Of a stretch of 64,000 nucleotides of DNA, positions 47,448 to 54,736 are shown one piece after another. Both the position numbers and the translations under genes were made by a program. The stretch lies in NCBI RefSeq assembly GCF_000379765.1, contig NZ_KB903465.1:248001-312000 (forward strand), in the 5' to 3' direction. Source of the DNA: Flexithrix dorotheae DSM 6795 (GTDB lineage Bacteria > Bacteroidota > Bacteroidia > Cytophagales > Flammeovirgaceae). The notes beneath the pieces were generated by a model. That model made no database searches, had not been told where the DNA came from, and was given only the letters and a program-made list of their open reading frames with translations. How positions within the stretch are numbered: the stretch's first letter is position 1; each line of letters begins with the position of its first letter.

Positions 47448-48143
47448 ATGATCAAATTTCATTTGTCTCCCAACGCTTTGGGAAATGGAGATGGGGCCTT
47501 CAAGGCTACTGTCAAACCTATGGGCTCTCTTACGCCCGAACAATTGGTGGAGCGCATCCTGGCTAAAAGTACTACTGTCAGTAAAGCCGATGTACTTGCG
47601 GTACTTTCTCTTTATGAAGAAGTGAAGCAGGCGGCTTTGAAAGAAGGCTATAGCCTGGTTACGCCAACAGGTAACTTCCGACTTTCTATCGGGGGTACCT
47701 TTAATTCTCAAACGGATCGATTTGATCCCAGTCGTCATGAGATCCGGGTCAATATCAGTGCCCCTACGCCAATGGTCAATTTTATTCGTCAGGCTTCTGT
47801 GGAAAAGGTTGAGGGTTCTATACCAAGCCCTTCCATTCTGGAGCTTCAGGATGTCACTTCCAATACCACTAACCAGACACTTACTCCAGGTGGTTTGGTG
47901 AATATAGCGGGTAAACGTTTGAAGTTTGATCCTGCAAATCCTGATGAAGGCATTTTCTTTATTGACTCGGCTAACACCGCTACCAGAGTCGATGCTGTGG
48001 CCGACAATAAACCAGCCCGGTTGATTTTTATGGCACCAGGCGGTTTGGCCAAAGGCGATTATAAAGTGGAAGTAAGAGTTGCTTATACTCAAAATAATGT
48101 CATTAGGATTGGTCAGTTAGGTCAGGTTTTAAAAGTAGCCTGA
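47448..48143 (+). CDS. HU/IHF-like DNA-binding protein with C-terminal DUF4469 domain
   Basis: 231 residues. Residues 1-120 resemble an HU-like fold used by this group (SLTPEQLVERILAKSTTVSKADVLAVLSLYEEVKQAALKEGYSLVTPTGNFRLSIGG, then HEIRVNISAP). Residues 130-231 form the Ig-like DUF4469 part (TPGGLVNIAGKRLKFDP, RLIFMAPGGLAKGDYKVEVR). It is probably a nucleoid-type DNA-binding protein whose targets are unknown. It is the only plus-strand gene inside the locus and sits directly before a large repeat field. Base composition looks less AT-rich than its neighbours. Downstream terminator at 48178. Confidence 0.88.
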   Translation: MIKFHLSPNALGNGDGAFKATVKPMGSLTPEQLVERILAKSTTVSKADVLAVLSLYEEVKQAALKEGYSLVTPTGNFRLSIGGTFNSQTDRFDPSRHEIRVNISAPTPMVNFIRQASVEKVEGSIPSPSILELQDVTSNTTNQTLTPGGLVNIAGKRLKFDPANPDEGIFFIDSANTATRVDAVADNKPARLIFMAPGGLAKGDYKVEVRVAYTQNNVIRIGQLGQVLKVA

Positions 48144-48177
48144 TTTCATCTTTTTATTTCAAATAATTAATTTAATA

Positions 48178-48207
48178 AAGGCCGTGCTTTCCGCATGGCT
48201 TTTTTTA
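48178..48207 (+). terminator. Terminator of the HU-DUF4469 gene
   Basis: AAAGGCCGTGC pairs with GCATGGCTTT (one G-T pair and a bulge), followed by a T7 run, 35 bases after the stop. Confidence 0.75.
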
Positions 48208-48282
48208 TGCCTTTATTTAATATTTTATTCCTTCCCAACTGGATCATTTTATATCCCTTACCTGTTAATACACACCACTCAA

Positions 48283-48470
48283 TAAGCAAACGCTTCAGTT
48301 GTAGTAAGCAAAGCCTCCGTTTGCCGTAAGGAAACGGTCTGCTTCTGGTAAGCAAACGACCACGTTCCTTATAAGGAAACACCTACAACCCTTATAAGCA
48401 AATGGTCACATTGCTTATAAGGAAACGACCTCTTTGCTTATTGGGATTGTAGGACGATCCCAATAAGGGA
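48283..48470. repeat. Tandem array of 22-23 nt self-complementary units
   Basis: Seven head-to-tail units start at 48283, 48305, 48327, 48349, 48372, 48395 and 48418. Each begins TAAGCAAA or TAAGGAAA. Units 4-7 end in TTCCTTA, CCCTTA or TTGCTTA, so each folds on itself, and each junction reads CTTATAAG. A last unit is a perfect hairpin TTGGGAT/ATCCCAA (48441-48463). The first three units have decayed right arms. There are no unique spacers, so it is not a CRISPR array. Confidence 0.85.
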
Positions 48471-48529
48471 GTGTTAAATTTCCTTCTTTTGATCCTGAAA
48501 TCAGTCTTTTTTGTGCTTGTTTTTTCCTC

Positions 48530-48562
48530 CCACTGGCCCCCTCAGTGAGGGGGAAATCATGT
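48530..48562. repeat. GC-rich palindromic repeat (short copy)
   Basis: GGCCCCCTCAGTGAGGGGG preceded by TTTCCTCCCACT. It is the reverse-complement version of the first half of the element at 18003. Confidence 0.7.
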
Positions 48563-48624
48563 TTGTCTTTGCCAGATTCTGGTTTCTGACTCAATCTTTC
48601 ATTATAAATCTATAGCCGTCAGAT

Positions 48625-48781
48625 TAACAAAATTTATTATCCTCTTTGGCAACCAGGATTACTCAGATAGGCGATTGTATCGCCAGTCTTGCGGAAAGTT
48701 ACAAACTTTCTATTTATTTAATAGGCTTAAGTAAACGCTTTGCTTGATACTTAAGCCAGGTAGTGCTATTTGAATTTTCAC
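48625..48781. repeat. Hairpin-chain interspersed repeat, right copy
   Basis: The same four hairpins as 19417-19569 in the same order and orientation: ATCCT..AGGAT, GGCGATTGTATCGCC, GAAAGTTACAAACTTTC, GCTTAAGT..ACTTAAGC, and a shared end CTATTTGAATTTTCAC. Most differences from the left copy are in loops or are paired. Confidence 0.85.
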
Positions 48782-48824
48782 CATAAATCTAAAGCTCTCT
48801 TCACCTTATACTTAGCCCAAATCT

Positions 48825-48872
48825 CCAACCGCTTATTCCTAACAACTAAATACTAACTTCTAATCACCAAAT
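48825..48872 (-). repeat. Degenerate TTAGTG heptad array
   Basis: On the minus strand, units of TTAGAAG, TTAGTAT, TTAGTTG and TTAGGAA. Same strand sense as the array at 49036, from which it is split by a GC-rich element. Confidence 0.55.
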
Positions 48873-48887
48873 ATCTTCTACCCTTGT

Positions 48888-48975
48888 TTTTCCTCCCCCT
48901 GACCCCCTCGGTGAGGGGGAAAAATCTCTCCCCTTCTGGAAATGCTTCGGCACCCCGAGGACTAAGGGGAAGGTT
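48888..48975. repeat. GC-rich palindromic repeat between heptad arrays
   Basis: GACCCCCTCGGTGAGGGGG followed by AAATGCTTCGGCACCCCGAGG and AAGGGGAAGG. Its second half, reversed, is a degraded version of the 20-nt core seen at 45402. Confidence 0.7.
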
Positions 48976-49035
48976 TTTAACCGCCAAATTCCCTTGAAAC
49001 TTAATCCAGAAAAAAACCAAAATCACTAACCACTT

Positions 49036-49135
49036 ATTCCTAACAACTAAAAACTAATCCCTAACCACTCATAACTAACAACTAATCACAAACATCTAAT
49101 ATCTCACCCCTAATCACTAGTCCCTAACCCCTACT
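49036..49135 (-). repeat. Telomere-like TTAGGG array at the epimerase stop codon
   Basis: On the minus strand the epimerase stop TAG (49131-49133) opens a run of TAGGGG, TTAGGGA, TAGTGA, TTAGGGG, TTAGTTG and similar units for about 100 bases. The G-rich strand is the coding strand. Confidence 0.75.
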
Positions 49136-50192
49136 TACCATCAACTTTAAAATACTCCACATACCACTTCACAAATTCATCTATGCCTTCCTGTAGCGGT
49201 GTATTCGGCTTATAGCCAATTTTGTCTTCCAGTTTTTGGGTGGCGGCAAAGGTTTTGGTTACATCTCCCGGTTGCATAGGTAGCATTTCCTTTTTAGCCT
49301 TTTTACCCGTAGCCTTTTCTATGGCTTCTATAAAATCCATCAGGTTCACCGGCTGGCTATTGCCTATATTATATATGGCATAAGGTGCACTGCTACTATC
49401 AGGATTGGGCAGATGATGGTTGAAATGTTTATTTCTTTGGGGAATTGCCTTAATTGTCCCACAAACTCCCTCCACTATATCTTTTACATAAGTAAAATCC
49501 CTTTGCATTTTCCCATGATTATAAACCTGGATGGACCTTTCCTCCAAAATGGCTTTGGTAAATTTAAAAGGGGCCATATCAGGTCTTCCCCAGGGGCCAT
49601 ATACCGTAAAAAACCTTAAACCTGTCATAGGGATATCAAACAACTGGCTATAGGTATGCGCCATGGATTCGTTCGATTTTTTAGTAGCCGCATAAACAGA
49701 AGCCGGATGATCGGCATGATCCGATTCTTTAAAGGGTATAGATTGATTCAAACCATATACCGAAGAACTGGAAGCATAAACCAAATGTTTTATTTTATTA
49801 TGCCGACAGGCTTCCAATATATTGAAAAAACCTGTGATATTACTATCTATATATACCCTGGGATTGTCAATGGAATACCTCACCCCTGCCTGAGCAGCCA
49901 GATGAATGACATAATCAAATTTTTCCTGGAAGAATAAGCGCTCTAGGTTGGCCGGATCGGTGATGTCTATTTGAACAAATTTAAACTTAGCATTCCCTTC
50001 CAGCACCCTGTTATACATCACATTTTCTCTGGTGAAGGGTCCGAGCTGAGCCAACCGGTCAAACTTTAATTGTTTATCGTAGTACTCATTGATGTTATCA
50101 ATACCAACCACTGCATACCCCAAATCCAATAATTTAAGGCAGGTATGCATTCCAATAAATCCTGCAGCTCCGGTGAGTAATACTTTTTCCAA
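49131..50192 (-). CDS. UDP-glucuronate 4-epimerase-like NAD-dependent epimerase
   Basis: 353 residues. VLLTGAAGFIGMHTCLKLLDLGY, GIDNINEYYDKQLKFDRL, VIHLAAQAGVRYSIDNPRVY, the catalytic SSSSVYG and Y-x-x-x-K in YAATKKSNE, then LRFFTVYGPWGRPDMA. NEYYD and GRPDMAPF are hallmarks of the GAE/CapI group, which interconverts UDP-GlcA and UDP-GalA. The start is TTG. It is the second gene of the locus after the antiterminator; a hairpin lies between them. Its stop codon opens a TTAGGG array. Confidence 0.88.
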   Translation of the reverse strand: MEKVLLTGAAGFIGMHTCLKLLDLGYAVVGIDNINEYYDKQLKFDRLAQLGPFTRENVMYNRVLEGNAKFKFVQIDITDPANLERLFFQEKFDYVIHLAAQAGVRYSIDNPRVYIDSNITGFFNILEACRHNKIKHLVYASSSSVYGLNQSIPFKESDHADHPASVYAATKKSNESMAHTYSQLFDIPMTGLRFFTVYGPWGRPDMAPFKFTKAILEERSIQVYNHGKMQRDFTYVKDIVEGVCGTIKAIPQRNKHFNHHLPNPDSSSAPYAIYNIGNSQPVNLMDFIEAIEKATGKKAKKEMLPMQPGDVTKTFAATQKLEDKIGYKPNTPLQEGIDEFVKWYVEYFKVDGK

Positions 50193-50568
50193 TTTATAAT
50201 TTTTTGATGGTTTGCCGGGGTAATCTAACCTTTATTCTAAGTGAAAAACTTTAGTTTATCCTTAGGTTTAACAATTCCATTGTGAGTATTAAACTTAAAT
50301 CAGTGAGGGAACTCCTTTCATTGCACTTCTTTGTCTCTCTGAAACAGCCCCCTAAATACAGCTTCGCCTCGTAAGTCACACCACAAACAATGTAACTGAT
50401 TGATAACCAATACTGTATATTTTTAGTAATTCTTTAAATCAGGTTGTGATTTTAGGTAAAATATAAGTTAAAAAAAACAACCCGATACCCACATTCAAAA
50501 AATAACCTTACTAATAGAGGAGTAAGGCATTTAAAAAATTTTGCCTAAGATAGAAGGAAATAATGAAC
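50193..50568. other. Gap between upxY-like gene and epimerase gene
   Basis: No ORF with a family. The only clear structure is the hairpin at 50506-50527. The remaining 300 bases may carry the leader RNA on which the antiterminator acts. Confidence 0.45.
50493..50527 (-). terminator. Terminator-like hairpin between the antiterminator and the first biosynthetic gene
   Basis: CCTTACT (50506-50512) and AGTAAGG (50521-50527) form a 7-base stem with an 8-base loop. On the minus strand it is followed by TTATTTTTTG. It sits 42 bases past the upxY-like stop and upstream of the epimerase, so it could be a true terminator or an attenuator overcome by the NusG-like protein. Confidence 0.55.
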
Positions 50569-51060
50569 TTAAAAAGCTGCCAAAGCAATTTGATTCACAG
50601 GAATACTGGCAATCAACTGATAACCAAGATTTTCCAGTGCTAAACTTACTGATCCATTTTTGTGTTTAACTACAATTCCCGTATTTCCCTTCAATGTTCC
50701 CGCCTTTATCTCAAGCCGGCTCCCAATAGCCAGGGATTCTGCCTTTATTTCTGTATAATTATTCAATAAAAACCGGATGGCTTCTATTTCATGCTCCCTT
50801 ACAATAGCAGGTTTGCCCAGGTAATTCACAAAGCGCACTACCCCATTGGTTTCCAAAACATCATACTTATGCTTGATGTCAATCCGCACAAAGAGATAGG
50901 AAGAAAACACCGGGATTTCCACTTTCTTTTTTCTGTCACTCCACTGCCTGAGGGTTTTCTGTAAGGGAAGAAATGTTTGAATATTTTTATCAACAAGACG
51001 TTGATTTACCTTTTTTTCATTTTTGGGTTTTGTGTAGATTACGTACCACTGCTTATCCAT
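50569..51060 (-). CDS. UpxY-type NusG/RfaH-like transcription antiterminator
   Basis: 163 residues. The NGN domain (about 1-100) holds QWYVIYTKPKNEKKVNQRL, IQTFLPLQ and PVFSSYLFVRID. The C-terminal KOW domain (about 110-160) holds IEIKAG-like LEIKAGTLKGNTGIVV. It is a specialised paralogue of NusG (UpxY in Bacteroides), which lets RNA polymerase pass terminators in long polysaccharide operons. It is the first gene of the minus-strand locus, starting at ATG 51060, which is where such genes normally stand. Confidence 0.9.
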   Translation of the reverse strand: MDKQWYVIYTKPKNEKKVNQRLVDKNIQTFLPLQKTLRQWSDRKKKVEIPVFSSYLFVRIDIKHKYDVLETNGVVRFVNYLGKPAIVREHEIEAIRFLLNNYTEIKAESLAIGSRLEIKAGTLKGNTGIVVKHKNGSVSLALENLGYQLIASIPVNQIALAAF

Positions 51061-51704
51061 GCAATCTTTTTTATAGACTAAAGTTAAAAAAATAATTTGT
51101 TTTCAGGAGACAATTATCCTCTCCGATTTCACCTGAAATACAATTATAGTGCTAGTGTAAAAGGTATCAACAAGTAATACCAGCATTAATCTGACAGTCA
51201 ATTGGTTAAGTCAATAAAACACCTCACTTCAATAATTCCCAATATCCGCTATAAACCACCTTTTCTTTGCCAGGTCTTCAGTAGAGACCTTGCTTGCACC
51301 TTGCTTTGGATGCTTAAGGGTCGCAAAAGGCAGCCCCATACCGGGACCTTTTTTTAACCACATTGGAAATTACTGACCTCTCTTGATCTATACTAATTGT
51401 ACTAGTATAAAACACTTCATCTTATATCATTTAAGATCGTAAATATTCAAATTAATGGGCAAATGCGCAAGCCTAAATATTTAAAATTGCGTTTTTTTGC
51501 TCATCTAATTGGATTTCTAAATTTTACCTTTATATATATATTTCCAGCACTTATATATTGATCATTCCAGCTTTTAAAATTTGTCCCCATAATATACAAA
51601 ACAGGTTACCACCATGGCTTCTTATTTCCGGATCTCTGTCCCTTATTGCAAGGCAGGTTATTGCCAGGGAAAATTCTCTCAATAAAAAAAGCTTTATTTA
51701 CCTA
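51061..51704. other. Intergenic leader and promoter region of the polysaccharide locus
   Basis: No gene. Near-repeats ATACAATTATAGTGCTAGTGTAA (51131) and CTAATTGTACTAGTATAAAA (51391) face each other across about 250 bases. Between them (about 51279-51355) is a GC-richer, hairpin-prone stretch. This is the likely place for the locus promoter and 5' leader. Confidence 0.45.
51279..51355 (-). other. GC-richer structured stretch upstream of the antiterminator gene
   Basis: AGGTCT/AGACCT forms a hairpin near 51279-51297. GGGTCGC and GGGACC segments can pair with neighbouring GACCC-type segments. It stands out against the AT-rich surroundings. A structured leader RNA or a degraded repeat are both possible. 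Confidence 0.3.
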
Positions 51705-54581
51705 TTAGGATTTGGCTTTCCGAGGTCTTTTTCTTTTAAAAAACATAAAGGTTATTCCCATTGCTAAACCAGTACTAATTATCCAGTATTTTGGTCTATT
51801 TATTCCCTTTTCTAATATAGGATCGGTATTTCCAATAAGGATGAAATTAGCCCAATGGACAGGGGTCTTATCAATTTTATAAAATTCATCACTTTGCAAA
51901 TAATCCAGCTTAGCCTGCCTCAAAGCCTCGTCCTTAGGTAATCCATCCATTAAATAGGCATACATCTTTTGCGCAATAAATGAGGTGGATTTGTCTTCAG
52001 CCCGCCATAAGGTCATCATAATATTGGGGCAACCTGCATAAGCAATGGCCCTTGCCAGACTCATAATGCCTTCTCCCCTTTGAAACTGCCCACTTCCCGT
52101 TTCACATCCACTCAACACCACCAGTTTGGTACTATCGAATTTGAGGTTATACAATTCATGTACAAATAATTTATAGGCTGAGGCAGTTTCATTCCCTGTA
52201 GGGAAAAAAGTAATATAGGAAAAAGATGGGTCCTCCTCATTTACACTGGCATGGGTTGCAAAATGTAAAACCGAATATTGTTGGTAAGTATTCAGAAACT
52301 CCTGTTTGGTTGCCTGCTCGTTCAGGTAAAAACTATTGGTGATCCCACTCACCTCCTGTCTGGAAGCTGGCAGGGGACTCAGAAAATTTTCCCTTGAGGC
52401 CAAAAGCCTTGGCTCATGGCCTTGGTCCCCGGCAAAAGGCGCCATAGCCAATATTTCATTTTTCGGATTTACGGAAGTTTGCTTTGCATCCAGCCAAAGT
52501 TTGGCAGAACTGGATTGGCTTATACTAAAGTTTTCTATTAAATACCTTTTCACCTTTAAATCGACCATAAATGCATCAAATGGCAAGTAATTCAATTTCC
52601 CATCTGGCACAATAACCAGTCTTCTACTGTCATTCAGGTTATTTTCAAAAGGATGAAAAAGCTGTTTGTAAATCTGATGACTTAAGTGGTCCACCACAAA
52701 AGGCTCTCCCGATTTATAATTTTGGCAGGTTTCCAGATATTGATCAATATTGCTCTTTAATTCTGGATTGAGGGGGAATCTTTTAATGGTCAATGCTTCA
52801 GGTGTGACTAAAAACCCAATAATTTCCTTTTCCCCCCAGAAATATTCCAGTAATGATTTTTCATCTTTAGCCAATTGGTGCTGTAAGGCTTTCAGGTTAA
52901 TTTCATCCCTGGCATATTTTAATGCATAGTATTGGGGATAAGCCTCAAATGATTGAATTACTTTTGACAATTCTATTTCCAGACTGGCCAATTTAGATTT
53001 TAATTTATCTATTTTTCCCTGGCTTTTTGCATTTCCCAGTTGGTTTTTCAATCTGGAAATTTGTATTTTCAAATCCTTTTCCTGGGCTAAAAGATGATTG
53101 GGGATACCGGCAAAGCTTTTTATTTCCTGGTCATTGATGGACTCTTTTAACACTGCTGCTTTGTTTTGCTCTGAAAAATTAAAGGCCAGTTCTTTATAGC
53201 TTTCATCCTGTGTTTGGGCATACAATTGCAATGACACCCTTATTGATTCCTCAAAAACCGGGGAAACTTCATTCAGGAAAAAAAGTTTGGCTTCATCATT
53301 ATGATAGCCCTTTCTAATTTTATCTCCCAATTCCATGGCCAGTCGGTAGCAATCCAGCACCTGGGGCAATTGAAAATAATCTTTTTGTAGCTTTATACTT
53401 TCCTCCATCAGTCTGGCCTTTACTAACAGAATTTGAAAGGTATACCTATCTGACAAGGTGGGAGTGGCGGGTTCTGGGTTAGTGGTGGGATCAAGGGAAG
53501 AAAAACCTGGCACCACAGAAACTAATGCCTGCTGGATTTCTTCCATAGCTTTTTGGGTTTGGCCCATTTCCATTAAAACCTCTGCACGCTTTTTATACGC
53601 CCCCGCCAACAACACATTATTAAAATCAAAATACTTTTGGTTAATTTCAATAGCCTTTTTAAAATAAACCAATGCACTTTCCAGCTTACCCAGGCCTTTG
53701 TAGGCCATCCCCATATTTTCATATAACCTAAATGCAATTGTAGCATCTATTTCAATCTGAGCATCATACTTGCTCAATGCAATTTCAAGGTATTTTATTC
53801 CTTTATCAAAATTTCCCAGCTTGTTGTGCATAACCCCCAGATTCTGGTATAAGACCAATTGGGTGATTTCTTTTACGCCTTTATTTGCCTTGGTTTCATC
53901 CAATAATTGTTGGGAAAGAGCGAGACTTTTTTTGAATTCTCCCTGCCGCTTGTAAATGGAGGCCAGATTGTTTTTGGCCCGAAATATCGCATCTGTTTTT
54001 TCGGGGAAATGGTGCTGGTATATTTCCAGAAAACGGGATGTATAATTTAAACTTTGCTTATAGTCCCCCAGGTGGTAATAATAAACTCCGATGTATCCCA
54101 TCAAATCGGCTGTGGATTTACTGTTGGGAAAATTCTTTGAAACTTCTTCAGCTACACCATAATAATATTTTGCTGAATCAGATTTATTCAGTAAGGCATA
54201 AGTCTGTCCCAAAACCTTATTCAACTTTAGCGTTTTTGAAGAATTGGAACTGAATGATTTTTCAATTTCCAAGGCACTTAAATAGTGAGGAAGGGCCTTT
54301 TTATATTCACTGTACCAATAATAAACTGCTCCGCACCTGGAATGGATCTGGGAAATTTGTGGGGAATGCACATCTATGTTTTGCTGAATGGATAAAGCTT
54401 TGTAAAACTCTTGTAAAGCGAGTGTATCCAGGCTTTTTTTCTTTTGATTAAAATGTGTTTCTCCTTTTTCCAGATGCCTGGCTACAAGAATGCTGTCTGA
54501 AGTAGAGATGAAATCAAGTCCGTAGGTGTAAATGTTAAGTGAGGAAATTAGAAGTAATAGTATAGCTAGTCTGAGTTTCAT
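51705..54581 (-). CDS. TPR-CHAT domain membrane protein (caspase-like), copy 1
   Basis: About 958 residues from ATG 54581; the longer frame begins at a TTG. A signal peptide or membrane helix opens the protein (LAILLLLISSLNIYTYG). TPR repeats fill about residues 35-390 (for example SAKYYYGVAEEV, LGYIGVYYYHLGDYKQSLNYTSRFLEIY). A coiled coil lies at about 500-550. The CHAT domain ends it: the catalytic His777 in LHFATHA and Cys826 in LSGCETG. A single membrane helix (about 930-948) with a basic tail KRKRPRKAKS follows. Topology would place TPR and CHAT outside the cytoplasm. The substrate is unknown. Very similar in plan to the gene at 54737. Confidence 0.92.
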   Translation of the reverse strand: MKLRLAILLLLISSLNIYTYGLDFISTSDSILVARHLEKGETHFNQKKKSLDTLALQEFYKALSIQQNIDVHSPQISQIHSRCGAVYYWYSEYKKALPHYLSALEIEKSFSSNSSKTLKLNKVLGQTYALLNKSDSAKYYYGVAEEVSKNFPNSKSTADLMGYIGVYYYHLGDYKQSLNYTSRFLEIYQHHFPEKTDAIFRAKNNLASIYKRQGEFKKSLALSQQLLDETKANKGVKEITQLVLYQNLGVMHNKLGNFDKGIKYLEIALSKYDAQIEIDATIAFRLYENMGMAYKGLGKLESALVYFKKAIEINQKYFDFNNVLLAGAYKKRAEVLMEMGQTQKAMEEIQQALVSVVPGFSSLDPTTNPEPATPTLSDRYTFQILLVKARLMEESIKLQKDYFQLPQVLDCYRLAMELGDKIRKGYHNDEAKLFFLNEVSPVFEESIRVSLQLYAQTQDESYKELAFNFSEQNKAAVLKESINDQEIKSFAGIPNHLLAQEKDLKIQISRLKNQLGNAKSQGKIDKLKSKLASLEIELSKVIQSFEAYPQYYALKYARDEINLKALQHQLAKDEKSLLEYFWGEKEIIGFLVTPEALTIKRFPLNPELKSNIDQYLETCQNYKSGEPFVVDHLSHQIYKQLFHPFENNLNDSRRLVIVPDGKLNYLPFDAFMVDLKVKRYLIENFSISQSSSAKLWLDAKQTSVNPKNEILAMAPFAGDQGHEPRLLASRENFLSPLPASRQEVSGITNSFYLNEQATKQEFLNTYQQYSVLHFATHASVNEEDPSFSYITFFPTGNETASAYKLFVHELYNLKFDSTKLVVLSGCETGSGQFQRGEGIMSLARAIAYAGCPNIMMTLWRAEDKSTSFIAQKMYAYLMDGLPKDEALRQAKLDYLQSDEFYKIDKTPVHWANFILIGNTDPILEKGINRPKYWIISTGLAMGITFMFFKRKRPRKAKS

Positions 54582-54736
54582 ATATAAGGGTAGTTGTGCA
54601 AAACCCAAATCTATTATAAAAAATGTATTATTAAAGCTATTTCTCTAAAGAGGCTTCGAATTACAGATTTATTTTACATTCATTATGGTTTGAGCAAATA
54701 CTTTGTAGCCCACCGTCCCTTCAAATCAATATTTTT

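Larger units (their letters stand above)
48144..49130. other. Repeat field between the DUF4469 gene and the epimerase gene
   Basis: No gene is supported; a 71-codon minus frame at 48167-48382 runs through the tandem array and is spurious. Contents in order: terminator, tandem self-complementary array, GC-rich element, hairpin-chain element, heptad array, GC-rich element, heptad array. Confidence 0.75.

Noticed and set aside
47400-48092. 230-codon minus-strand frame opposite the DUF4469 gene
   Set aside because: It is the antisense shadow of a well-supported gene; its translation has no domain and no start context.
48167-48382. 71-codon minus-strand frame
   Set aside because: It runs through the tandem array and a terminator, and the protein is a translation of repeats.
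48283-48470. Possible CRISPR array
   Set aside because: The units are head to tail with no unique spacers, each unit is self-complementary and the period is only 22-23 bases. No cas gene is nearby.
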